A DNA stretch of 64,000 nucleotides from Mimachlamys varia (taxonomy: Eukaryota; Mollusca; Bivalvia; Pectinida; Pectinidae), in contig OX392530.1 in the NCBI GenBank assembly GCA_947623455.1, forward strand, positions 2,641,501 to 2,705,500, in the 5' to 3' direction. The notes beneath the pieces are model-generated. The model was not told the origin of the DNA. It did no database searches and saw nothing but the letters and a program-made list of their open reading frames with translations. Positions 26,082 through 36,751 of the stretch are shown here, piece by piece. The translations under genes were made by a program, and so were the position numbers. Each line of letters begins with the position of its first letter. Within the stretch, counting starts at the first letter, position 1.

Positions 26082-27192
26082 ATTTACATAGTTGGTATCA
26101 GTAGTTCTATGGAGCTATTTATAGTACATAGTTGGTATCAGTAGTTCTATGGAGCTATTTATAGTATGTAAGTATATTTACATAGTTGGTATCAGTAGTT
26201 CTATGGAGCTATTTATAGTATGTAAGTATATTTACATAGTTGGTATCAGTAGTTCTATGGAGCTATTTATAGTATGTAAGTATATTTACATAGTTGGTAT
26301 CAGTAGTTCTATGGAGCTATTTATAGTATGTAAGTATATTAACATAGTTGGTATCAGTAGTTCTATGGAGCTATTTATAGTATGTAAGTATATTTACATA
26401 GTTGGTATCAGTAGTTCTATGGAGCTATTTATAGTATGTAAGTATATTTACATAGTTGGTATCAGTAGTTCTATGGAGCTATTTATAGTATGTAAGTATA
26501 TTTACATAGTTGGTATCAGTAGTTCTATGGAGCTATTTATAGTATGTAAGTATATTTACATAGTTGGTATCAGTAGTTCTATGGAGCTATTTATAGTATG
26601 TAAGTATATTTACATAGTTGGTATCAGTAGTTCTATGGAGCTATTTATAGTATGTAAGTATATTTACATAGCTGGTATCAGTAGTTCTATGGAGCTATTT
26701 ATAGTATGTAAGTATATTTACATAGTTGGTATCAGTAGTTCTATGGAGCTATGTATAGTATGTAAGTATATTTACATAGTTGGTATCAGTAGTTCTATGG
26801 AGCTATTTATAGTATGTAAGTATATTTACATAGTTGGTATCAGTAGTTCTATGGAGCTATTTATAGTATGTAAGTATATTTACATAGTTGGTATCAGTAG
26901 TTCTATGGAGCTATTTATAGTATGTAAGTATATTTACATAGTTGGTATCAGTAGTTCTATGGAGCTATTTATAGTATGTAAGTATATTTACATAGTTGGT
27001 ATCAGTAGTTCTATGGAGCTATTTATAGTATGTAAGTATATTTACATAGTTGGTATCAGTAGTTCTATGGAGCTATTTATAGTATGTAAGTATATTTACA
27101 TAGCTGGTATCAGTAGTTCTATGGAGCTATTTATAGTATGTAAGTATATTTACATAGTTGGTATCAGTAGTTCTATGGAGCTATTTATAGTA
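26082..27192. repeat. 54-bp tandem repeat array, about 20 nearly identical copies
   Basis: The unit CATAGTTGGTATCAGTAG, TTCTATGGAGCTATTTATAG, TATGTAAGTATATTTA repeats with very few substitutions. AGCTGG replaces AGTTGG in two units eight copies apart; one unit has TATTAACATAG and one has CTATGTATAG. The low divergence indicates recent expansion or homogenisation. The unit is 18 codons long without a stop, so it produces a long frame of identical peptides. I treat that as an artefact of the period. Confidence 0.97.
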
Positions 27193-29307
27193 GTTATATT
27201 TATAGTATGTTATTATTTCCATAGACTGCCATTACATACGTTTGATTTCAGAATGTATTCACGTTTATTTGTTTGTTAATTAGTTAACAGGAGATTATTT
27301 TACTACCACGAGTGTTTATTTAGGAATGTTGATCACGTGATATCTGAGGCTTGTAGACTTGTAAACAAAATAATATAAAACCAACTTGGAAGAAAAAACA
27401 GAACATTTGGCTTTCGTCAATGTTATACTGTGAAGTCAAATTAATTGAAAACAAAAATCAGAAAAATACCAAAGCGTCAACAAAACCATAATCCAAACAA
27501 AAATCGATTAAATTATTATAATATGTATCCCCTACAAAGCCTCATTTGTCATAATTTACATATTTGCACTTATGATGGTTTCCAAATTTTGCTACTTATT
27601 GCAGTTTCTGATTTCCATTTCTCTATAACTCAGCTCTTTGTCTAGCATGCCTTCCCCTCCTCCACACTCCTCCGCATGTTCCCTTCCCCGACCCGTTCTC
27701 TCACATCATAAAGAAATTTAGATCGATAACGAGAACAGTTAGATTTGCATTATTGTGACAGAAAATAGTTATTATTTTCAATAATAGAGTTAGTATTTCC
27801 AAGAAAATAGTAAGTATTTTTATAAAGATTTTTGTTTTTATTTTGAGGAAACATATATCTTAGTGTTTTACATAGAAGTTTAGATTTTGAAATTGTTCAA
27901 ATAGAAAATTTAGAATTTGAAGTCATCTTATTAGATGATACAGAATTTGAAATCATTTCATATATACCTTAACATGGATATTTTCATATTTCAATTATCT
28001 TAAATAAGTAATTTTGGGAAACGTGTATCTAGAGGGGTTAATATTAAGTGATATTTTTGAATTTTTAAAAATCATAAACTGCATGGTTTTACGTTTTTAA
28101 GCATGCTTTTGAAAAACACTCCAGTTGCTAGAAATTTTTAAAAGTATATATTTTGTTCAATTTTTTATATAAAAAAAACCACAGTAAATTTAGATTAGAA
28201 ATGAAATACATTTTTATTGAAGATGATGATGAAAGAATGTGTTTACAGTTTACTTTTCTGGATTTTGTATTAATGGTTTTTGAAAAGATCATATTATTCA
28301 AGTAGTGCTAGTCAAACGCTAAACTTGTCTCAAATGTAACTTAAATCTAGGTTCAGAGTTGTTTGAAACCAGTTATTATATCGTATATTAATTTAAACCC
28401 CATTTATGTGTATGAATGTTGATGAATAACATTGCAGAACGTTAATTGATAAAGCGTATTTTTTGCAAGAGACCTTCTTTTAAATCGAACACTTTTCTAT
28501 TTTTGTCAAAGTATTAAGTCAAGCGAAACAATTTGAAGAGTCAAACAACAGACTTAACCTTTTTTTCTAATGATATTTTTTCTGACAGTTTGTCATGATC
28601 ATCTACGTAAAAACCAATTAATGATTATATTTGTTTCCGTGTGTTGACGGCGCATTAACTGCGGGACACCGGAAGTGTTACGTAATGATGTATTCAATCT
28701 GCTCTATACTTTCAGCGTTTCTTACAGCTTCTAACTTCTATACTGTATTTGTATTGCTATACTCGGAATTGTTATCACAACAACTAGTATAACCATATAT
28801 GGTAGTTCTGCGTATACAACACAAACGCCCTCGTCTTGTCTCTAGCGCATTTCCTTTTTAGCTCCTGACTAAATCCATCTTACCTTTTATGTCTGTTTAG
28901 ACCGCCCGCACTGTCTGTCTCTCTCTCTCTCTCTCTGATGTCCTGCTTGTAACATGATTGCATTGTAGAACCGACATACACGTTCCTGTACTCTAACTAA
29001 CAATGCAGCTAAAACTCTTTGTTAGTTAGTTGGAAGCAAAACAAACGGAAACCATCTAACAGTGATTAACAAACCTTGTGGATATGGTGTCTAATTTAAT
29101 ATATTTATCATAGTCTTTTATAATATTATTTTACCCAGTGGAGCAAAGTGAAAATAACTTAGAATATTCAACAAGATTCAGCTAAGCTGAACCATAACGT
29201 ATCTTGTTGGTCATTCTGAGGTTATGTTTTGCATCGTTCCACTGAAATCAAAGGTTTGTGATGTCGATAGATTGTTTTCGTCATGTAGTTTTTAACCCCA
29301 TTTTCAG
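27193..29307. other. Intron sequence before the S1-S6 exon
   Basis: AT-rich and without exon candidates. It includes a family F fragment (27448-27516) and a CT microsatellite at about 28916-28936. The 3' end (TTTTTAACCCCATTTTCAG, AG at 29306-29307) is a good splice acceptor for the channel exon. Confidence 0.7.
27448..27516 (+). mobile_element. Repeat family F, terminal fragment
   Basis: Contains AAATCAGAAAAATACCAAAG, CGTCAACAAAACCATAATCC and AAAATCGATTAAA, the conserved end of family F, then diverges. Confidence 0.75.
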
Positions 29308-30372
29308 GTCGTGGCCATAGTATCAATCCTGTTCATCGTTCTCTCCACGATCGCCCTCACATTAAACACTATACCCAGTTTCCAGGAGGCCAACGGCGAC
29401 AACGAAAAGTTAGCTTTGATCGAAGCAGTTTGTATAGGATGGTTTTCACTCGAGTACCTGGCAAGATTTTGGGCTTCACCAAACAAATGGAAGTTTTTCA
29501 AGGGACCTTTAAATATTATCGACTTGCTAGCCATTATGCCATATTTCATTAGTTTGGGTTTGACTGAAACGAATAGGCATACGACGGAACAGTTTCAAAA
29601 TGTTCGCAGAGTGGTGCAAATTTTCAGAATAATGAGAATTCTAAGGATTTTGAAGTTGGCCAGACATTCGACTGGATTGCAGTCTCTGGGCTATACCCTT
29701 CAGAGAAGTTACAAAGAGTTGGGACTTTTACTTATGTTTTTAGCAATTTCTATATTATTATTTTCAAGTTTGGCCTATTTTGCGGAAAAAGATGTAGAAA
29801 AAACGAAATTTATTAGTATTCCTGAGACTTTTTGGTGGGCCGCTATTACGATGACGACTGTTGGGTACGGTGACATTTTCCCCACGACTGTGCCAGGGAA
29901 GATCGTAGGTAGCGTTTGTTGTATATGTGGCGTGCTAGTTATTGCGCTTCCAATCCCCATTATAGTAAACAATTTTGCTGAGTTTTATAAGGATCAGATG
30001 CGTCGCGAGAAGGCATTGAAGCGACGAGACGCCCTTGAAAGGGCCAAGCGAACAGGCAGTATTGTGTCTTTCCACTCTATCAATCTCCGTGATGCTTTTG
30101 CTCGGAGTGTTGACATGTTGGAAGTCAGTGTAACCAATAATCGACGTACGGGGGACAACTGTGACGCAAACAGCGAGGACAGTAAAGGAACAAGTCCCCC
30201 TCCCTGCGTTATAAAGACATTGGAGGAGTGCAAATCCTCGAACGAGGCGGAGCAGAGTGATTCTACCAGTCTTCCAGGTTTATCTAATCCAAGCAATGCC
30301 AAGCTTCTCAACGACGATGACTCGGTCGAAAGGATGACGTCATCACAACCAGCCCTTAATTCAAATCCACAG
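29308..30372 (+). CDS. Shab: Kv2 (Shab) potassium channel, exon encoding S1-S6
   Basis: Encodes 355 residues of a delayed-rectifier voltage-gated K+ channel of the Shab/Kv2 family, a tetrameric plasma-membrane channel. In exon numbering: S1 about 2-20, S2 36-56, S3 66-86, and S4 99-119 with regularly spaced arginines ([17 protein letters not shown]). S5 is 133-160, the selectivity filter TVGYGD 184-189, and S6 196-226 with the PIP gating hinge (LPIPIIVNN). [20 protein letters not shown] after S6 is typical of Kv2 rather than Kv1, Kv3 or Kv4. The exon starts after TTTTCAG and ends at CAG before GTGAGT, phase 0 on both sides. No start codon is expected, because the T1 domain exon must lie upstream and is not in the window. 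Beyond residue 275 the tail is Ser/Asn-rich and poorly conserved. Confidence 0.97.
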
Positions 30373-31794
30373 GTGAGTGGGCGTTTAATTAACATTATAT
30401 TTGATTATTGAAACATGTCTTTTCTAATTCTGCATGTCGTGCTTGGTTTTGGTAAGACAGTACTTTCTATTTTACTCCTTGCTTGTTGATAGCCATTGTT
30501 CACCAATGTAGTTGGAATTATGAAGTCTGTCTGAAGCATAGATCAACCCATGTACCAAATGTTTTACTTTAATTCTATATCTTAATACTATGTACAATGT
30601 TTGAAATTCAGATGAAATAAACACATTTAAAATGATGATACATATATAGAAAATAGTTTAGAATTAGCACCTATGTACAATGTTAAACATTCAGATGATA
30701 TGGACACATTAAGAATAATGAGTTATGTATAGAAAATAGTTCAGTAGTATAATCAATGTCATAGTATCTTACTCGTAGGAAAGGAAAACGCGTGGGTTTT
30801 AAGTTGTATATGAAGTTGATGATTTATTCCGAATTGTGATAGGAGTGCAATGATGCAGTTCGTGCTATGTTTGAATTAAAATAGTTTATTGGAAAGCTTC
30901 ATAAATAGACAATGTCATTGATTAGGCTTTGGCTCGTTAAGACAATACATGTATAATCTAATCTAATCCCAGGTTGCGTAATATAATCCAATCCTTACCT
31001 CTTGAAGATAATTACGTATAAAATTACCTATAAATCATTCAAGACTTTATTTGAACAAGTGTGAGTCAACAGCAAATTAGTATTTATTTCCATCCTTAAT
31101 CAATGTAATTACCACACTATGACCGCTAATGTCATGCAAGCACTTGGTGTTAAACTTGCATGGCATACTTCCACGTTGGTCGTTGTGCATTAGACGCTTG
31201 TATATGTAAATCAGTTCGATACCTCTTGTCTTTTATCTGTGCATCTTATATGTGTGTGCACTGACATGCGAAGTTACAATCGGTAGTGACCTCCTTGCCA
31301 ACATATAAAAGGTCGGAACTGACTTTAGGGAGAGATAACGAAGTGTGTGTTGTGAAGGTATTCCTTAGCGACCAAGCATTTCCGTGACTAGGAATTGATT
31401 TAACAGTCCTGGTTCGAATTAGACGCAGATAATCTATAAGCCTCCCTTTGCATGTTTAATAGAATTTAGACGTGTTTGAAATATTTTTATCTTCTATTAA
31501 AACTTCTGTATGTTTCTTGAATTGCCCAGTTGATAACCAAGGCATGCCGTCGTTTGTTTCTAGCGTCTTAGCTTCAAATGTATCAATTCATTACTTTGTT
31601 TTGCATTTTTATCGTATCACAAATGTATTTACAAAATTGCAGACATTACAGTGCAGTAAAAACGATATGAAAATTCTCCATCGTATTTATTGCATCAAAA
31701 TCATGGTTGACATGGAGTGGAAAATTAACAAAATGGACACTTTGGTTAAGATAACAATAATTACACCGCAGTAAAAATAGAAAGATCTAGTCAA

Positions 31795-32035
31795 TAGAGG
31801 GGAAAAGTCTTTCTCAGCAATATACACTAGTCCATGCTGGAAAAATGTCTTTCTCAATTATATATACTAGTTCATGGTAGGAAAATGTTTTCCCAGTAAT
31901 ATACACCAGGCCATGGATGGGAAAGGTCTCTCTCAGAAATATACGCGAGTACGTAGTGGGAAAAGGTCTTTCCCGACAATATACTTGAATTAATAATGGG
32001 AAAAGCTCGTTTTCATTATTATACACTTGTCAGGA
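31795..32035. repeat. Degenerate ~45-bp tandem repeat, 5-6 copies
   Basis: GGGAAAAGTCTTTCTCAG with AATATACACTAGTCCATG recurs about every 45 bp with many substitutions (for example TGGAAAAATGTCTTTCTCAA, AGGAAAATGTTTTCCCAG, GGGAAAGGTCTCTCTCAG). Confidence 0.75.
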
Positions 32036-32082
32036 AATACTTTGAGAACGTTACTTGAATGTAGCATAAATGTGCAATGGCG

Positions 32083-32182
32083 TATGTAAATCTTCTCTTC
32101 GCTCATATTTGCCTTAAGCTTAGTCGATTTTGAGTTCGGATAATGATTTCGTTGAAGCTTCGGTATTCTCTTATAATTTTTA
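32083..32182 (-). mobile_element. Repeat family F, 3'-end fragment
   Basis: Minus-strand family F terminus: ATGTAAATCTTCTCTTCGCT, CATATTTGCC, AGTCGATTTTGAGTTCGG and GAAGCTTCGGTATTCTC. Same orientation and end point as the fragments near 8.8 and 9.3 kb. Confidence 0.75.
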
Positions 32183-32964
32183 CCCACGTATCTTATTTCA
32201 GAGATTTCTGTGCTACTAATTTAAGTTAAAAGATATTGTTTTACCAGCTGCCTCGCTGTCGAAAAGACACTACCTAAAATCACAATGAGGAGTAGCTACG
32301 ACATAATGACCACCTTTTTTATAGATGTAAATTGTACCCCTTTTTAAACATTACAGAGTCGTTTTTTTGTGTGTAATAAGAAAAATTCTTTTTTTTTAAC
32401 ATATTCCTGTTTTATGTTTACATCAATTATAAAATGGGTTTTCCTATGTCAATTTATTTTATTTTCTTATTCATTTTTAGTTATTTTTTTTCCGTTATAT
32501 TATCATTTTGTATTTTACGTTGTTACAGCAAATTATTTTGTCGAATGCCTTCACTCTACTCAATACGACACATTTTCTAGTGGTGATATTACGTAGCACA
32601 TTGTGTAGAGCAAGCCATTTATTATTTGCCTTTTTTTTTATATTTACGCCATGTTAAGGCTTCATTATTTGTCAATGCAATTGCTGCTGCAGAAATAAAC
32701 CATTGGTTTCTTTAAAACACATTTCCGGGAGGTATTTTAGACTCTGAGACGCAATCAATTTCCCTCATGTTTAAGATTTTTCTTTGAAATGCGAGTTGTC
32801 TCTCTTGAACCGCTCTCCAACCCTCATACTTTGGCCGGCCGTGCGTCGTAAATCCGACCCGTGCATATTTGTTGCACTAAATCTAGATATTTTATTTATT
32901 TCTTATCTTTAAGTCATCCAACGAAAGGTTGAAGTATGTTGGAATACTTAGATATGCGATACGG

Positions 32965-33020
32965 CATAAAAAAATCAGAGAATACCTAGAAATTAACAAA
33001 ACCATAATCCGAACTATTAA
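32965..33020 (+). mobile_element. Repeat family F, terminal fragment
   Basis: AAAAAATCAGAGAATACC and AACAAAACCATAATCCGAAC match the family terminus. Homology stops shortly afterwards. Confidence 0.65.
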
Positions 33021-33724
33021 GGTAGTTACTGTATTAGACTAGACGTTAACCCAGCACAGATGATAAATTTATATAATGTCTAGTTTATCTTAAATGTTAT
33101 TTGTGTGCTTCTATCAGTTCATTAACTTCCCTATTTTTTTCTGTTCTTTTTACCATCATTTTTTTATTTTCACCCAACACAGTGTTCTTATAAAATGCAG
33201 TATTTTTTTTACTATAGAATTGCACGTGCTAAAATAGTATATCGATACATTTTATCAAATTTGATACCAGGTACAAATATTTATATTCATTAAAACACAA
33301 TAGAAAAACTATCCATACATTTTTACACACATTGATGAACCATACTTACTTTATCTATAAATTGATACACCGCAATAAAAATAATCTTCATATGTATGAT
33401 AACAAATATTTCTTCATATTGATGATACAACTCACCGTAGCGTTTGTGGTTTCCTACATATCAATGATTAACCACAATAAGATGTCTATACATTGGTACA
33501 CCACTGTAATATTTCTTCATATTGAAAATAAACACAAGTCATGTTTTTCATATTGCAGTGATATTCCTTCATATTGATGATAAACCGCAGTAATAATGTT
33601 ATACCTTGATACACCAAGGTAGCATTTCTATAAATCGAATATCACCTTTACATTCCATAGTCATTAACACACAACAATAACGTTCTCGTTCACATTGAAG
33701 TTATTTGATATTCTAGTTGTACCT

Positions 33725-33795
33725 TTTAGATTTTAGTAATAGATACAGTATGCCAAAAAATTAATTAAACTGCATCATAATACTGTTTCGTAAAT
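33725..33795 (-). mobile_element. Fragment of the hammerhead-bearing repeat
   Basis: On the minus strand it has GAAACAGTATTATGATGCAG, TTTAATTAATTT, TTGGCATACTGTATCTATTA and CTAAAATCTAAAA. The GAAA half and the 3' stem I arm TGATGC remain, but CTGANGA and stem II are missing. The ribozyme is therefore broken. Confidence 0.8.
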
Positions 33796-34027
33796 CTAAA
33801 AATAAAATTATATCAGCCGTACGTCAATACTTTAACCAAAATAGAAGAACCATTTCAGTCGTTTTTTTCTGTGTGATTTGTATCCTAGAAGGTTAAGACA
33901 CAGAGAATTGAGAGATCCATGTTTGTGATAACTATGAGCAAGTTTAGTGGGTGCTATCTTGGTCTCGTTGAGAAATAATTTATATTCTAGTTTGATATGA
34001 AGGTGGATCTTTTTGAGAATGCCCATT

Positions 34028-34125
34028 TGTGTGCTTACTTGTGATTGAAAATGATGACTCGGTTCTCACTTTGAGGACTTGACGTTTACTTGGATGTGAA
34101 TTATGTGACCATGATTTACATTGCA
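34028..34125 (-). mobile_element. Repeat family F, distal fragment
   Basis: GTGTGCTTACTTGTGATT, ATGATGACTCGGTTCTCAC, TTTGAGGACTTGACGTTTAC and TTGGATGTGA match the reverse complement of the distal half of the 47.9-50.3 kb copies. Confidence 0.7.
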
Positions 34126-34424
34126 AGTATATCTTTACTGAGAAGCCTATTTTATTAACTTTAGATTTTAACATAATTTTTCCAATCAACTAGACCACAA
34201 ACACGATATAAATACGGCGAGGTATGTCGTTATGTTTGGTCAAAAAATAATTATATAATATTTAATTACAACCGATCGGGTAAATCTTCTGAGTAAATAT
34301 TCAACTTGAATTAATAAGCGGTTATGAAACAAGCAAAACGGAAACGTGATGCATATAAAGGAAAAACAATCACAACTTCATAGTTGAACTTGCGTTAACG
34401 CAGGCTAAAGGTTAGAGAAAATAG

Positions 34425-34690
34425 TCAATGAAAATCGAAACGTAAAACCATAATCCGCACACAAGATGTATAACACGGGCAAAATGTCTTCATGTCAATT
34501 CAGGTCAATTTCAGGTCAAGATGTTTTCATTTCAAATTGACATGGAGACATTTTGCCTGTGAAGGCAAAGAACATTTGAACAAAGGAGTGATTTTCACTT
34601 AAGGATAAGTGTCTGCATCGAAGACACCCACCAAGTAAATCTTGTTCACATCCATGTTAATGTCACGTCAACAAAGTGAGAACGGGGGTG
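34425..34690 (+). mobile_element. Diverged family F copy containing an internal hairpin
   Basis: AAACCATAATCCGCAC, GAACAAAGGAGTGATTTTCA, CACCAAGTAAATCTTGTTCA, CATCCATGTTAATGTCACG and CAAAGTGAGAAC follow the family F order. At 34478-34557 GGCAAAATGTCTTCATGTCA is mirrored by TGACATGGAGACATTTTGCC with two short AGGTCAA repeats between them, so a family segment has been duplicated in inverted orientation. Confidence 0.65.
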
Positions 34691-36063
34691 GGATTGTTTT
34701 TAAGTAACAAACATGAGATACCAATAAATATGTATTCAAAACTGCCCACGTTCATATCTGACAAGGACAGAGAATGGTTTAATTGAGATCATAGTGGCGA
34801 CCATGAGACTAACACGAAGTCATCATTAACATGCATCTCTCGAATTCTTGTGCCGTAAGTGTGTTCCTCAGCAGCCGACACCTGTCACAATAATGTCGAT
34901 ATTTAGAACAAGCCATATGATAACAAATCAGCTTCGACATGTAAACAGTTGGAAAAACACAGATGTTACTATCAAGTTAGAAAAATGCATGTTCTTACCA
35001 ACCTATCTATTTGAATTAATTGAAAATCAATTTTGTCTATGATATATGTTTCCCCGTCACGTTTATGTTTGTGAAGGAGCCATTCTCGTGTATGTGTTTT
35101 GTACGATTCTTTGTAAATAGAGCTTAAGTAGCATTCATATATTTCTTTTTAAAATTGTTTTATTAATTTTGAGGGTAATTTATACTAATATGGTAAATAA
35201 GACTTTCTTGTATCGTTAGTGTTATTTTTTTAAATCATTCATTCGTACTTACACATTCCTTTATAATCTTATCATATTTTCATTTATTATATTTTAAACG
35301 TTTACTTACAAAATAAAAATAAATATTAAATAATAATCGAACTCCATGACAGATGTTTTTGTGATGTTGTATACTAGTCTATTTTCATTCTTCAGATTAA
35401 GTAGAATAAAGTTAATTGTTTATTACCTATTATGGCAGATATATTTGGTTTTTGGCACTTGTATTCAAACAGTGCATGCTCAAACTGTTTGAATGTTTGC
35501 TTCCACGCAGCTAAAGGTGGCATCCGATCAGTGTTTAACCAGCGCTTGATGTTTTCCCTTTACGTCATTTCCGAAGCATACCGGAAGCAGTTTTTTTTCT
35601 TTCGTCATGTTTCCATTAAATCGATTGAAATAATTTGTGTCATTTTCTTCAAAAATCACTATGTTTTTACCGTTATTTTTCCTTATGATAAATACTATCA
35701 AACGAATGATATCGCGCTTTTCTATTTGTGGTTTTCTATTGGGTTTCTTTTACAAAAATATCTTCCAATTAAAATTTTTAATACAAATTGACTGATATGT
35801 TTTTAACATCTATTAATAAAACAAATAGTCAATGGTTATGTGGTTGATTAATTCTTTAAGATATATATCGTTTTCTAGTTAAATCAGTAAAATACCATAA
35901 AACAATGGCTTCAAACTTCACACCAGTAGAGCATTCTCAAATGCTGACTGTGGGAAACTAAAGGATATATGTTTATTTCTTTTTTTAAAATATGCATCAA
36001 GAACTGGTTAAAGACTGATTCTTGTTACCATTTATCGACTAATCTCTGCTTTCCCTGCTTCAG

Positions 36064-36751
36064 GGCAAATTTGAATATCCACCCATCGCTGAATGTACTT
36101 CCTCACGTGCCCGGTGCACAATAGAGATGAAAACGCTTGTTCGACAGAGCAGCAATACAAGCACAGACACTTATAATAGTTGCATGACCCATCCTCCCAT
36201 GAGTCCATGCGGTAGGGCAGTTCCGGTTCCGGTCTACTCCAACCTTCACATCAATCCGCTGAAGTCTTCGCCGGAAGTCTGTGCATGTTGTAATTCTTCG
36301 GATATGAATGATCTGACAGGGTTATCCAACCCTGATGATTCTTCCTTTTTATCTGATAAAGTCTTAAATGATAAACCTTCTGATCAAATCATTCAAAAAT
36401 TAGATGGGAGATTTACTACCACTTGGCAAAGAGTCAATTCTCCCCAACATGTCTTACAGCCGGAAGTGGAAGATGATTGCGGATTCGCCATGCGCAGGAA
36501 CATTGAGCCACAACGGCCACATCGAGCCAGCCTAAAAAGACACAAATCCGAATCAAGTGAGCGACATCCACAGTTTAGTGATATCAAAGAAAGGTCTTAC
36601 ATGTCTTTTGATAATCTACATGTGGATGGTTCTACAAAGTCAAAAAGTGCAAAATTCCGAAAAGCGGTTTCCTTGGCAACCAGACTACATTCCAGCCCAT
36701 CCACCGGACGGAAACTAGCCAACTACCATCTCATCGCAAACCCACAATCAG
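36064..36751 (+). CDS. Shab: Kv2 (Shab) cytoplasmic C-terminal exon
   Basis: Continues the channel in phase 0 after the acceptor TTCCCTGCTTCAG. It opens with GKFEYPPIAECTSSRARC and IEMKTLVRQSS, then a Ser/Thr- and charge-rich cytoplasmic tail of about 229 residues without membrane segments. The donor CAG|GTATAG at 36751/36752 leaves phase 1, which matches the next exon exactly. If it is not spliced there, the frame reads on for GIASDE and stops at 36769-36771, with AATAAA at 36970-36975, so a shorter isoform is possible. A SYMSFD element lies at 36595-36612. This tail region in Kv2 channels normally governs clustering and phospho-regulation; such roles here are inferred. Confidence 0.9.

Larger units (their letters stand above)
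30373..36063 (+). other. Kv2 intron (5.7 kb)
   Basis: Bounded by CAG|GTGAGTGG and TTTCCCTGCTTCAG|GG. It contains no recognisable exon. It holds a ~45-bp degenerate array, several family F and hammerhead-repeat fragments and a hairpin (listed separately), plus AT-rich low-complexity DNA. The stretch 33.3-33.6 kb has a loose CATATTGATGATA-type repetition. Confidence 0.8.

Noticed and set aside
26149..27279. Long open frame of identical 18-residue repeats
   Set aside because: It is the translation of a 54-bp minisatellite whose period is a multiple of three. There is no plausible promoter, splice structure or non-repeat domain.
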